Part shown: positions 34,751 to 43,572 of the stretch, piece by piece | Layout of the letters: every line of letters begins with the position of its first letter | How positions within the stretch are numbered: position 1 is the first letter of the stretch | NCBI GenBank assembly: GCA_944389865.1 | Contig: CALXNX010000013.1 | Coordinates: 1 to 46,380 of the forward strand | Direction: 5' to 3' | From: an uncultured Succinivibrionaceae bacterium | Lineage (GTDB): Bacteria; Pseudomonadota; Gammaproteobacteria; Enterobacterales; Succinivibrionaceae | Length of the DNA stretch: 46,380 nucleotides | Position numbers and translations under genes: made by a program | Notes under the pieces: generated by a model | Seen by the model: only the letters and a program-made list of their open reading frames with translations | The model's database searches: none | Told to the model about the DNA's origin: nothing

Positions 34751-34773
34751 TGCAGCTCCCTGCGTGCCGTTAA
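34747..34773 (+). promoter_or_regulatory. Sigma-28-like flagellin promoter
   Basis: TAAGTGCA (34747-34754), 11 bp, GCCGTTAA (34766-34773). The -10 differs from the FliA consensus GCCGATAA by one base; the -35 is weaker. The leader to the ATG is about 70 nt. Confidence 0.6.
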
Positions 34774-34852
34774 TAAGATAAGCGGCACCCGCTCAGTGCA
34801 TTCGCACTGCAGTCTCATTATTAATAAGCCGCAGCACTGGAGAGAGAAAGAA

Positions 34853-35764
34853 ATGGCGCTGTATATCACCAATATAGCCGCGATGAGTGCCGGCCGCTCG
34901 CTGTCGAACGCCACTTCTGCGCTCAATACCATCTATCAGCGCTTAAGCTCCGGCCTGCGCATCAACAGCGCCAAGGATGATCCCGCAGGACTGCAGATCT
35001 CCAATCGCCTGACCTCCCAAATTGAGGGGCTCAAGCAGGGCAGCCGCAATGCCTCTGACGGGCAGGCGCTGGCCAATACCGCTGAAGGCGCGCTCGATGA
35101 AATCACAGATATGCTCCAGCGCATCCGCACCCTGGCGATTCAGTCGGCTAACGGCACTAATACCACCGCCGATCGCCTTGCCATCAATGCTGAGGTGACG
35201 GAGCTGTGCGCTGAGATCACCCGAATCTCCTGCCGCACCACCTTCGGCGGTGCGAAGATCTTGTGCGGCCTTGCCAATGTGAACGGTGAGAGCACGTTAT
35301 TAAATGCACAGGGCCGGATTTCCATTCAAGTCGGGGCGGATGCCTACGATACAATCGATATTGATTTAAGTCAGGGTTTTGCGCTGTCCTCCATTGCAGC
35401 CGGCGTCGGAGCGCAGGGAAATGCGGGCTACATCATAGACGGCGGCACGGGGCGCTTTTCGGTCAGCACTGCGGATATGGCGCAGGCAACCCTTGCCCAG
35501 ATTGACAGCTTTATTGCCAATGTGGACAGCGCGCGGGCGCGGCTGGGGGCGGTATCCAACCGCTTTGACAGCGTGCTGCGGCTCAATGACACCATGATGA
35601 CCAATCTTGCCGATGCCCGCTCGCGCATTCGCGATACTGATTACGCGGAAGAAGTGTCCAATCTTATTTCCGCGCAGATTCAGCAGCAGGCCAGCCTCAG
35701 CATATTGACGCAGGCCATGCAGAATCAGCAGAACATGATCTTAGGCCTCTTGGGGGCGGCGTAA
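34853..35764 (+). CDS. fliC: Flagellin
   Basis: The 303-residue filament protein consists of the conserved D0/D1 N-terminal coiled-coil region (residues 1-140), a very short variable middle (about 145-200) and a conserved C-terminal D1/D0 part. Export and assembly segments LNTIYQRLSSGLRINSAKDD and RIRDTDYAEEVSNL are intact. I start at the ATG at 34853 (GGAGAGAGAAAG upstream); an upstream in-frame start at 34796 adds 19 non-flagellin residues. Three cysteines (119, 127, 138) lie in a region where flagellins normally have Asp or Asn; this is unusual. It appears as a single gene, downstream of a sigma-28-like promoter, and convergent with gntR at 6 bp. Confidence 0.93.
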   Translation: MALYITNIAAMSAGRSLSNATSALNTIYQRLSSGLRINSAKDDPAGLQISNRLTSQIEGLKQGSRNASDGQALANTAEGALDEITDMLQRIRTLAIQSANGTNTTADRLAINAEVTELCAEITRISCRTTFGGAKILCGLANVNGESTLLNAQGRISIQVGADAYDTIDIDLSQGFALSSIAAGVGAQGNAGYIIDGGTGRFSVSTADMAQATLAQIDSFIANVDSARARLGAVSNRFDSVLRLNDTMMTNLADARSRIRDTDYAEEVSNLISAQIQQQASLSILTQAMQNQQNMILGLLGAA

Positions 35765-35770
35765 GCGCTG

Positions 35771-36898
35771 TTACAGCAGCTCAATGCCTTCAAACAGCTG
35801 CTCAGGCAGCAGGGGGTCAGGCGTCAGCTCATGGCGCAGCAGATCCGCATCTGCGCGCAGGGCCGCAAGCTCAGCGGCCGTCACGGTCTGCCCGCCGGTG
35901 ATGCAGTAGGGCAGCTTGATCCTGCGCGGCTGCGGGGCGGCAGCTGACGCATCCGCAGGTTCCTGGGCATTGAATCTTTCAAGCAGCAGACGCACCGCCA
36001 TGCGGCCCATGGCGACGCGCGGTGTGGCGATGGAGCACAGCTGCGGCACGGTGGCAGAGCCGATATTCAGCCCGTTATAGCCTAAAATCGCCGTATCTTC
36101 CGGCACCCGCAGCTTTAAGGCCTGACAGGCCAGCAGCGTGCCGACTGCCACGTCATCATTGGTGCAGAGCACGGCATCAAGCTTAGGGCAGCTTTTTAAA
36201 GCCTCGCGCATCAGGGATCCGGCCATGGTAAAGGTGGAGCGCTCGCAGGAGTCCATGATAAAGGGCGTGAGCCCGTACTCGCGCATGGCCTGCTCGTATC
36301 CCTCCTGACGCTGCCAGGTGCGGATATCCATGCGCACGCCGATATAGATCGGCTGTCTGCGGCCCTGTTCCAGCAGCGTCTTAGTGCAGCGGTACATGGC
36401 CTCGCGGTGATCAAGTCCTGCGGCCATATCGATGGGCTGCGCGGGCAGCGACATGGTCTCGGCGCAGGGAACATTCATGGCATTGAGGCGGCGGCGGGTG
36501 AGATCCGTGTGCTGCGGCTCTGTGAGGATAATGCCGTCAATTTGATACGAGAGCAGCTCGGCTATCTGGCGCTCTTCGGCCTCCATATTATAGCCGCTGT
36601 GCATGATGAGCACGGTATAGTCATGCGTCTGCGCCTCTTCTTCGATGCCGCGGATCACGTCGGCAAAGACCATATTGGAAAACGACGGGATCACTGCCCC
36701 GATGGCTTTAGAGGAGGACTGCGCCAGCATCGCCGGCACGCGGCTGGGAACAAAGCCCAGAAAATCTACTGTCTGGCGGATCTTATCGCCGGTGGCTTTG
36801 GCCACATTATGGGGCGCGTTAAAGTAGCGCGAGACCGTCATCTTGGTGATGCCGACCTTGTTGGCGATATCCTGCATCGTAACGCGCGGTTTCCCCAT
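35771..36898 (-). CDS. gntR: Gluconate operon repressor GntR
   Basis: A LacI-family repressor that releases DNA when gluconate binds. The N-terminal helix-turn-helix VTMQDIANKVGITKMTVSRY (residues 6-25) is canonical, followed by the hinge and a periplasmic-binding-like effector domain (IGAVIPSFSNMVFADVIRGIEEE; CTNDDVAVGTLLACQAL). Similarity by eye is closest to E. coli GntR (331 residues). The copy here is 375 residues, with an extra ~45-residue acidic, Ala-rich C-terminal tail. AAGGA stands before the ATG. Its targets are probably the two overlapping operators at 38536-38566 between gntT and gntK. Confidence 0.9.
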   Translation of the reverse strand: MGKPRVTMQDIANKVGITKMTVSRYFNAPHNVAKATGDKIRQTVDFLGFVPSRVPAMLAQSSSKAIGAVIPSFSNMVFADVIRGIEEEAQTHDYTVLIMHSGYNMEAEERQIAELLSYQIDGIILTEPQHTDLTRRRLNAMNVPCAETMSLPAQPIDMAAGLDHREAMYRCTKTLLEQGRRQPIYIGVRMDIRTWQRQEGYEQAMREYGLTPFIMDSCERSTFTMAGSLMREALKSCPKLDAVLCTNDDVAVGTLLACQALKLRVPEDTAILGYNGLNIGSATVPQLCSIATPRVAMGRMAVRLLLERFNAQEPADASAAAPQPRRIKLPYCITGGQTVTAAELAALRADADLLRHELTPDPLLPEQLFEGIELL

Positions 36899-36996
36899 GA
36901 GTTTTTTCCTTATCAGCAGTAATTAACTAGCATACTAGTACATTCTAACCCCATAGCCGGGCATTATGGCCGTTTTGAACTGCACAGCGCAGGCTG

Positions 36997-37017
36997 AAGT
37001 GCATCTTTAGTGCACTT
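36997..37017. promoter_or_regulatory. Inverted repeat upstream of gntR
   Basis: AAGTGCA and TGCACTT are separated by seven bases. It lies about 100 bp before the gntR start and outside the gntT terminator, so it may be an operator for gntR. Confidence 0.35.
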
Positions 37018-37036
37018 GAGCGTGAACTCTGCGATG

Positions 37037-37063
37037 AAAAAGGGGAGGGACAGCGCCCTCCCC
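37037..37063 (-). terminator. Terminator downstream of gntT
   Basis: GGGGAGGG (37042-37049) pairs with CCCTCCCC (37056-37063). The minus-strand transcript continues into five T. Confidence 0.85.
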
Positions 37064-37091
37064 GAGCATAGGACTTTTTTAGTGAGGACTA

Positions 37092-38465
37092 TTAGAAAAT
37101 TACATACAGCACGCAGCTGATGAGGAAGCCGGTGGTACCGAGCAGAGTTTCCATCACCGTCCAGGTCTTTAAGGTCAGCTTCTCGTCAAGACCGAACAGA
37201 CCCTTAACCAGCCAGAAGCCGGAGTCGTTGAAGTGCGAGCAGATGATGGAGCCGCCGGAGATGGCGCCTACAATGGCGCACAGCTGTACCGAGCTTAAAT
37301 CCATGGTCGCTACGATCGGAGCAATTAAGGCAGCCGCGGTGGTTAAGGCCACGGTAGCGGAGCCCTGAGCGATGCGCAGGCAGCCGGAGATAATGAAGGC
37401 CGCAAGGATCACCGGGATGCCCAGATCGTTTAAGGTGCCGGCTAAGGCGTCGCCGATGCCTGACGATCTTAAGATGCCGCCGAACATGCCGCCGGCGCCG
37501 GTAACTAAGATCACCGAGCAGACCGGACCTAAGGCGTGCTCGCACAGATCGTTAAGCTTCTTGCCGCCAAAAGGCTTGCAGAAGATCAGCACGGCTAATA
37601 ATACCGTGATCAGCAGGGCGATCGGGGTCTGACCTATCAGCATGAAGAAGTCGCAGACCGTGCTGTCCTTAGGCAGCACGCCGGCAGCCTGCAGGGTGGA
37701 TACGCCGGTGTTCACGAAGATGAGGATCATCGGAGTGAGCAGCACAAAAATCACGGTGCTGAACTTGGGCGGCTTAATATCCCTGCGATCGTCCTTGGCA
37801 GCCTCAAACAGATCCGGTACGGCCACATTCCACTTCTTGCCGGCCCACAGACCGTAGAGATAGCCGGAGATGAACCAGGTCGGAAGACCTACGACTAAGC
37901 CGGTGATCAGCAGATGGCCGATGTTGGCGCCTAAGATGCCGCCTGCGGCCACAGGGCCCGGGTGCGGGGGCAGGAAGGCGTGCATTACCGAGAAGGCTGA
38001 CACCGCCGGAATGGCATATAAGAACAGCGAGCCGCCTAAGCGCTTGGCCACGGTTAAAATAACCGGCAGCATCACGACTAAGCCTGCATCGAAGAAGATC
38101 GGGAAGCCGAACAGCAGAGAGGCGATGCCTAAGGCTAAAGGAGCGCGCTCCTTGCCTAAGGTCTGAATCAGGGTATCCGCCAGGGTCTGAGCGCCGCCGG
38201 AGTACTCCAAGATCTTGCCGATCATGGCGCCGAGGCCTACCAGAATGGCTACAGACGCTAAGGTCCCGCCGAAGCCTGAAAGCATGGTGGGGACAATTTT
38301 GGCAAGTTCAATACCGGTGGCTAAAGCGGTGACTAAGCTTACTAAGATCAGCGAAGCGAAGGCATGCACCTTGAACTTCATGATCAAAACAAGCAGCAGG
38401 GCAATCGCCACTGCAGCCACTCCCAGCAGATAGCCGGCAGAGGCAGCTTCAACTGTTTGTTGCAT
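37092..38465 (-). CDS. gntT: Gluconate:H+ symporter
   Basis: This inner-membrane carrier of the GntP family imports gluconate. The 457 residues contain many hydrophobic helices. The family segments are FFDAGLVVMLPVILTVAKR, a PPHPGPVAAGGILGANIG loop and the C-terminal GGSIICSHFNDSGFWLVKGLFGL with TWTVMETLLGTTG. I use the ATG at 38465 (GAGG upstream); a TTG-initiated frame at 38483 adds six residues. It is divergent from gntK and faces the shared control region with a CRP site and two GntR operators. Paralogues carry related sugar acids, but gntR and gntK next door favour gluconate. Confidence 0.93.
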   Translation of the reverse strand: MQQTVEAASAGYLLGVAAVAIALLLVLIMKFKVHAFASLILVSLVTALATGIELAKIVPTMLSGFGGTLASVAILVGLGAMIGKILEYSGGAQTLADTLIQTLGKERAPLALGIASLLFGFPIFFDAGLVVMLPVILTVAKRLGGSLFLYAIPAVSAFSVMHAFLPPHPGPVAAGGILGANIGHLLITGLVVGLPTWFISGYLYGLWAGKKWNVAVPDLFEAAKDDRRDIKPPKFSTVIFVLLTPMILIFVNTGVSTLQAAGVLPKDSTVCDFFMLIGQTPIALLITVLLAVLIFCKPFGGKKLNDLCEHALGPVCSVILVTGAGGMFGGILRSSGIGDALAGTLNDLGIPVILAAFIISGCLRIAQGSATVALTTAAALIAPIVATMDLSSVQLCAIVGAISGGSIICSHFNDSGFWLVKGLFGLDEKLTLKTWTVMETLLGTTGFLISCVLYVIF

Positions 38466-38515
38466 AAACAAAAAACCTCGCAAACTGGAGAAAATAACCT
38501 ATATTTTTAACCGGC

Positions 38516-38531
38516 CGTGATAGCTATCACA
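38516..38531. promoter_or_regulatory. CRP binding site
   Basis: CGTGATAGCTATCACA matches TGTGA-N6-TCACA with only the first base different, in a perfect inner palindrome. It sits between gntT and gntK next to the GntR operators. Confidence 0.8.
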
Positions 38532-38535
38532 AAAC

Positions 38536-38553
38536 CATGTTATGGGTAACATG
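38536..38553. promoter_or_regulatory. GntR operator 1
   Basis: CATGTTA and TAACATG flank TGGG, the known GntR operator form (ATGTTA-N4-TAACAT) with both arms perfect. Confidence 0.85.
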
Positions 38554-38566
38554 ATACCGGTAACAT
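38551..38566. promoter_or_regulatory. GntR operator 2
   Basis: ATGATA and TAACAT flank CCGG, one mismatch from the GntR operator. It shares three bases with operator 1 and abuts the TGCTAAAAT extended -10 of gntK (38568-38576). Confidence 0.75.
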
Positions 38567-38693
38567 CTGCTAAAATGAAGGTCATCAAGCGAGCGGATGT
38601 TAAATTTGAGATCACGATCAAGTTTCATCAGATTTCAGCACTGCGCAGCTTAATTTGCTTAAAATCCGATAGTTTTTACGAGGTAATCAATCG

Positions 38694-39218
38694 ATGAAAA
38701 AGTGCGTAATCGTAATGGGAGTGTGCGGATCCGGCAAGACCTCGGTGGGCCTGGCCTTAACCGATCACTTTAAGTGCCGCTTTGTAGACGGCGACGATCT
38801 GCATCCGCGGGCCAATATCGACAAGATGGCCTCCGGACATCCGCTCAATGATGAGGATCGCAAGCCGTGGCTGATCCGCATCAATGATGTGGTGTATTCC
38901 TTAAAGAAGAGATCGGCAGGCGGCGTGATTGTCTGCTCGGCTCTGCGCAAGTGCTATCGCGACATCATCCGCGAGGGCAATGACAATGTGTGCTTCCTGC
39001 ATTTATACGGCAGCTACGACACCATCCTGGAGCGCATGCGCAAACGCGCCGGCCACTATATGAAGGAAGACATGGTCAGGAGCCAGTTTGACACCTTGGA
39101 GTTCCCGGGCGCAGACGAGCCGGATGTACTTAATATCGATATCACCCCGCCGCTTGATCAGGTGATCGCTCAATCCATTAAGGCAGTAGAGGAGCTGTGC
39201 AGTAAAGATGCTGAATAA
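38694..39218 (+). CDS. gntK: Gluconokinase
   Basis: GntK phosphorylates gluconate to 6-phosphogluconate with ATP. The 174-residue cytosolic protein has the Walker A loop GVCGSGKTS (about residues 9-17). FVDGDDLHPRANIDKMASGHPLNDEDRKPWL is the substrate-binding region, and VCSALRKCYRD is the following conserved block. SQFDTLEFPGADEPDVLNIDI closes the family pattern. GAGG is upstream of the ATG. It overlaps edd by 11 bp, so they are cotranscribed from the GntR-controlled promoter. Confidence 0.95.
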   Translation: MKKCVIVMGVCGSGKTSVGLALTDHFKCRFVDGDDLHPRANIDKMASGHPLNDEDRKPWLIRINDVVYSLKKRSAGGVIVCSALRKCYRDIIREGNDNVCFLHLYGSYDTILERMRKRAGHYMKEDMVRSQFDTLEFPGADEPDVLNIDITPPLDQVIAQSIKAVEELCSKDAE

Positions 39219-41004
39219 AGTTGTAGCTGAGGTTACTGAGAACATTGTCAAGCGCTCGGCCGCAAGCCGCGCCAAATACATGGCCATGATGCAGGCGCAG
39301 GAGCAGTTAGGCCGCGATCGCGTGATCTTAACCTGCTCGAATATCGCCCACGTGGCCGCCGGCAATAAGGGCCCGGATCTGGAGAACATCATCAGCGGCA
39401 AAAACGCCGTGGTGGGCATTATTTCCGCCTATAACGATATGCTTTCCGCCCACTGCCCGTTTAAGGTCTATCCTGATGAAATTAAGGAGACCGTGCGCGC
39501 GCAGGGCGCTTCGGCCTTAGTGGCCAGCGGCGTGCCCGCCATGTGCGACGGCGTTACGCAGGGCCAGCCGGGCATGGATATGTCCTTATTCTCGCGCGAC
39601 ATCATCGCGCAGAGCGTGGCTGTAGGCATGTCCCACAATGTCTTTGATGCCGGTTTAATGCTGGGCATCTGCGACAAGATTGCCCCGGGCCTCGTCATGG
39701 GAGCTGCCGCTTTCGGGCATCTGCCCGTAGCCTTCGTGCCGGCAGGCCCGATGTCTACCGGTATTTCCAATGAGGAAAAGACCTCCGTGCGTCAGCAGTA
39801 CGCCGCCGGCAAGCTCGATAAGAGCGCGCTGCAGGACATGGAGTGCCGCTCCTACCACGATCAGGGAACCTGCACCTTCTACGGAACCGCCAACACCAAT
39901 CAGCTGGTCTTAGAGGCTATGGGCTTAATGCTGCCGGGCTCGGCTTTCGTGCCGCCTTACGATCCGCGCCGCAGGCTCTTAACGGCCGAGATCTCCAAAC
40001 AGATCTTAAAGTTCACCAAGCTGGGCCCGAACTATCGTCCGCTCTACAAGGTGCTTGACGTCAAGAACTTTGTAAACGGCATCTGCGCATGGCTTGCCTC
40101 AGGCGGCAGCACCAACCACACTCTGCACATCATCGCCATGGCCAGAGCCTGCGGTCTGATCATCACTTGGGATGATTTCAGTGCGCTGTCTGAAGTGGTG
40201 CCGCTGCTGGTCAGCATCTACCCGAACGCCAAGCCCGATATTAATGCCCTGCAGGCGGCAGGCGGCGTCCCGGTGCTGATGAAGGCCTTAGCGGTGCGCG
40301 GCTTAGTGCATCAGGATGTGCTGACCTGCGTGGGCGATTTTGCCTCGCAGCTGACCACCCCGGTGCTGGAGAACGGTGAGCTCAAGTTTGTCCCGTGCGG
40401 TGAAACTCAGGATCCGTCCGTCCTCATCTCCGGTGAGGGCAGCTTCAGCGCTCACGGCGGCATCAAGGTGTTAAGCGGCAACTTAGGCCGCAGCGTCATC
40501 AAGATCTCTGCGGTAGCTCCGGAGCATCATCACGTCAAAGCTCCGGCCCGCGTGTTCGATTCGCAGCATGACGTGGAGCGCGCCTACAAGGAAGGCAAGC
40601 TCAACGGCGATGCCGTGATCGTAGTGCGCTTTGCAGGTCCTGCCGCAGCCGGCATGCCTGAGCTGCACAAGCTGATGCCGGTGCTGGGCAACCTGCAGAA
40701 GGCCGGCTATCACGTGGCGCTGCTCACCGACGGCCGTCTGTCCGGCGCCTCCGGCAAGATCCCGTCGGCGCTGCATGTCTGTCCGGAGGCTCTGCGCGGC
40801 GGCCCGCTGGCCTATCTGCGTGACGGCGATATGATTGATTTTGATGCCGATAACGGCACCATCAACTGCCTTACCTCCTTTGACGGACGTGAGCCTGCCA
40901 AGCTCGATACTGAGAGCCTGGAGCAGACCTACGGCCGCTATCTCTTCAAGTCCTGCCGCGCCGCGGTTTCGACGGCGGAAGAAGGCGCAACCTTCTTATT
41001 CTAA
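39208..41004 (+). CDS. edd: 6-phosphogluconate dehydratase
   Basis: Edd turns 6-phosphogluconate into KDPG, the first special step of the Entner-Doudoroff pathway. The 598 residues match E. coli (603). The IlvD/Edd iron-sulfur ligands are present in MCDGVTQG (C113), ICDKIAPGLVMGA (C155) and GTCTFYGTANT (C222). YNDMLSAH, DGRLSGASGKIPSALHV and the closing Asp/Gly-rich segments complete the family. It overlaps gntK, forming one unit. The next step enzyme, KDPG aldolase (eda), is not downstream: a terminator and a sensor gene follow. Confidence 0.96.
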   Translation: MLNKVVAEVTENIVKRSAASRAKYMAMMQAQEQLGRDRVILTCSNIAHVAAGNKGPDLENIISGKNAVVGIISAYNDMLSAHCPFKVYPDEIKETVRAQGASALVASGVPAMCDGVTQGQPGMDMSLFSRDIIAQSVAVGMSHNVFDAGLMLGICDKIAPGLVMGAAAFGHLPVAFVPAGPMSTGISNEEKTSVRQQYAAGKLDKSALQDMECRSYHDQGTCTFYGTANTNQLVLEAMGLMLPGSAFVPPYDPRRRLLTAEISKQILKFTKLGPNYRPLYKVLDVKNFVNGICAWLASGGSTNHTLHIIAMARACGLIITWDDFSALSEVVPLLVSIYPNAKPDINALQAAGGVPVLMKALAVRGLVHQDVLTCVGDFASQLTTPVLENGELKFVPCGETQDPSVLISGEGSFSAHGGIKVLSGNLGRSVIKISAVAPEHHHVKAPARVFDSQHDVERAYKEGKLNGDAVIVVRFAGPAAAGMPELHKLMPVLGNLQKAGYHVALLTDGRLSGASGKIPSALHVCPEALRGGPLAYLRDGDMIDFDADNGTINCLTSFDGREPAKLDTESLEQTYGRYLFKSCRAAVSTAEEGATFLF

Positions 41005-41022
41005 GTTCAAGACAGGAATTTT

Positions 41023-41041
41023 CAGGGAGCATGGCTCCCTG
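41023..41041 (+). terminator. First hairpin after edd
   Basis: CAGGGAGC and GCTCCCTG close an ATG loop, without a T-tract. It may protect the mRNA end or work with the next hairpin. Confidence 0.5.
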
Positions 41042-41046
41042 ATCTC

Positions 41047-41072
41047 AAAGGCCGGCTCGCTGCCGGCTTTTT
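41047..41072 (+). terminator. Terminator of the gntK-edd operon
   Basis: GCCGGC (41051-41056) pairs with GCCGGC (41062-41067), extended by AAAG/TTTT pairs, followed by a T-run. Confidence 0.85.
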
Positions 41073-41161
41073 ACTGCCCGCCACCTGTGGTCTGTTGCGG
41101 ATTTTATGTGCGCGTTCTGCTCCATGGCCTGCACCTTAATTGGATGAACTTTAGGTATTTA

Positions 41162-41190
41162 TTGTCAGCGCAGGCTCAGGCTGTTAAGAT
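41162..41190 (+). promoter_or_regulatory. Sigma-70 promoter of the first EAL gene
   Basis: TTGTCA (41162-41167), 17 bp, TAAGAT (41185-41190), with TG before the -10 (extended). The leader is about 27 nt. Confidence 0.65.
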
Positions 41191-41223
41191 GCGCGCAAAG
41201 CATAAAGACTTAAAGGCTGAGTG

Positions 41224-43572
41224 ATGCATTTTACCTCTGATAAAGGGATCGAACCGGTCCGCTTTGCCGACATTGAGGCGGACGTGCGGGAAGATCTGCG
41301 CTTAAGACAGAGTTTAAAGCACATCAAAGTCGGCGCTGCCGCCGCCTGCTTTGCTCTCCTCATCTTTTTCGGCGCCCTTCTTATCTGTATCTGGCAGCTA
41401 CTGCATCAATCCTACGATGAAGAGCTCGGTGACTATGCAGCCGCCAGCGCTGCGGCTGTAAGGCGCATGGGGGACAGTGATCTTAATACCCTGCGCTCCC
41501 TGGGGGTTCTGGTCCGCGACGGGGTGGAACTGTCTGAGGATTCACGCATTGAGATCAAGGACTATGCGTCCTTCATTACTTTGTCTTATTGGGGCCTTAA
41601 TGGTGAGCATTCCTGCCTTTCTCCCTCAGGGGGCTGGGAGCATGCTTCCATGGAGGAGCTGGCTGCAGATCATCGCGCCGTTATCACTCAGGCCCTGCAG
41701 GGACAGTCGGCAGTATCCGAGCCTTTTTATGCGCCGGGCTTAAATGAGGCAGTGATAGTGTATGCAGTGCCGGTATATGACGGCGACCGCAGGATCATGG
41801 GGGTGCTCTCGGCCGTCCGCCGCCTGAGCGATATTTCCGCTGTGCTGCAGGAGCAGCAGTCCCCCAGCCGCTCGGCGCATCTGTATTTAGTCAGCCGCCG
41901 CGGCATCTGCCTGGCCGCCCCAGCGGAGCCGTCGGCAGTGCTCCAGCCCTTTTTGACTGCCCCAGAGCCCGGCAGCATCTCAGTTGAGCTGCAGCACCGC
42001 CTCAGTCAGGCGCTGATGCAGCAGCGGCCGCTGCAGTTTACCGAATTCCTCAGCGACACTGATTATGCTTTTGCGCTCAGACCGGTGTACTTCGGAGGCT
42101 GGAGTATTGCGGCAGCCGGCGCGTTTGATTCTAAGGCCTCTCCGTATTACACCGAGCTCACGACTTTAGCGGCGCTGCTGATTTTAGTTTTTGCGGCAGC
42201 GCTGTTGGTGAATTTAGCTGTAGGGACGCTGCTTACGGGCAGCTTCAGGCGGCAGATGCGTCTCTCCTTTTATGATCCCATAACTCAAGGCTACAATCTG
42301 CGCAAATTCATTCTGGTGCTCAGCGCGCACTATCTGCACCGCAGCGATGCCGTTCTGTGCGCTCTGAACGTGCGCGATCTGCGCTATATCAATGAATATG
42401 CCGGCACGCAGTGCGGTGATGAGCTGATTGCTCTTATTTATCAGGAAGCAGTACGCTGCCCGGAGACGGCGCTTATCGGGCGCGAGCAGGGCGATCAGTT
42501 TTATCTGGTGCTGAAAGTGGATCCGGATGATGCGGAAGCGCAGGCCCGGCTGATCCTGCAGGAATTGTTTACCCGCATCAGCCGGATCTTTGCGTCGAAA
42601 TTTACGTTCTTTGCGCTGCATTTTTACGCCGGCATCATCCCTTTAGATTTTGCAGATTCTGCGGCGGTGCTCCTGCAGCGGGTGAAATTAGTGCAGAGTG
42701 CGGCCGCGGCCGTCAAAACGCCTGAGCATGCGGTAAAGTTCTATGCCCCGCAGATGTATCAGGATCTGATCGCGCGCCGGCAGGCTGAAGCGCAGCTGCT
42801 GCCGGCTCTGCAGCACGGGGAGTTTAAGCTCTATCTGCAGCCTAAGTTTATTTTCAGCACCGGCAGGGTGCAGGAAGCTGAGGCCTTAGCGCGCTGGCAG
42901 CTTCCGGACGGCTCGGTGCGCGCCCCGGCGGAATTTATTCCGCTGCTTGTCGACAGCGGTCTGTGCGCAAGACTGGATCTCTATATGCTCGAGGAGGCCT
43001 GCAAAGCGCTGCGTGCCTGGATTGATGCCGGATGCGAGCCTGTGCAGATCTCGGTCAATCAATGCAGGCAGCTGCTGTTTTCCCCGGACTATTTGACGCA
43101 GGTTGAGGCGCTGCTTAAGCGTTATCAGCTGCCGGCGCAGCTTATCTGCATTGAGATCCTGGAGGAAATTGCAGCGCAGGATCTGCCTCAATTAGACGCA
43201 TATCTGTTAAAGCTGCATGCGCTGGGCGTGGGCATTGCAATTGATGATTTCGGCAGCGGCTATTCGTCGCTGAATATGCTGAGCGCCGTTAAGGTTGACG
43301 AAATTAAATTTGATAAGGGCTTTTTATTAGAACGCGATCCGGCGCGGCGGAAACTTAATCTGCAGATGCTGACGCAGTTTGCCGGGGTAGCGCAGATCTT
43401 CAAGGCGCGCACGGTGGTGGAAGGCGTCGAGACGGCAGCAGATGCAGCTTTTCTGCAGGAGCACGGCTTTGATGCTGCGCAGGGGTATTACTACAGCCGT
43501 CCGCTGCCCTTTGCAGATTTCAGTGCGCGCTTTGTGCCGGGCTTTGCCGCGCCTGCTGAAAGCGCGGTCTAA
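41224..43572 (+). CDS. Cache-degenerate GGDEF-EAL c-di-GMP phosphodiesterase, copy 1
   Basis: A 782-residue inner-membrane signal protein. A first helix (about residues 38-60), a periplasmic Cache-like sensor region (60-310) and a second helix (about 315-338) are followed by a GGDEF-type domain and an EAL domain. The GGDEF motif is replaced by QGDQF (residues 422-426), so cyclase activity is unlikely. The EAL part keeps E553-A-L-A-R-W, SVNQ, the IE pair before LEE, DDFGSGYSSLN, the Lys in EIKFDK, VVEGVE and AQGYYYSRP, so c-di-GMP hydrolysis to pGpG is expected. It has a close paralogue 260 bp downstream. The ATG at 41224 is preferred over the GTG at 41221. Confidence 0.92.
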   Translation: MHFTSDKGIEPVRFADIEADVREDLRLRQSLKHIKVGAAAACFALLIFFGALLICIWQLLHQSYDEELGDYAAASAAAVRRMGDSDLNTLRSLGVLVRDGVELSEDSRIEIKDYASFITLSYWGLNGEHSCLSPSGGWEHASMEELAADHRAVITQALQGQSAVSEPFYAPGLNEAVIVYAVPVYDGDRRIMGVLSAVRRLSDISAVLQEQQSPSRSAHLYLVSRRGICLAAPAEPSAVLQPFLTAPEPGSISVELQHRLSQALMQQRPLQFTEFLSDTDYAFALRPVYFGGWSIAAAGAFDSKASPYYTELTTLAALLILVFAAALLVNLAVGTLLTGSFRRQMRLSFYDPITQGYNLRKFILVLSAHYLHRSDAVLCALNVRDLRYINEYAGTQCGDELIALIYQEAVRCPETALIGREQGDQFYLVLKVDPDDAEAQARLILQELFTRISRIFASKFTFFALHFYAGIIPLDFADSAAVLLQRVKLVQSAAAAVKTPEHAVKFYAPQMYQDLIARRQAEAQLLPALQHGEFKLYLQPKFIFSTGRVQEAEALARWQLPDGSVRAPAEFIPLLVDSGLCARLDLYMLEEACKALRAWIDAGCEPVQISVNQCRQLLFSPDYLTQVEALLKRYQLPAQLICIEILEEIAAQDLPQLDAYLLKLHALGVGIAIDDFGSGYSSLNMLSAVKVDEIKFDKGFLLERDPARRKLNLQMLTQFAGVAQIFKARTVVEGVETAADAAFLQEHGFDAAQGYYYSRPLPFADFSARFVPGFAAPAESAV

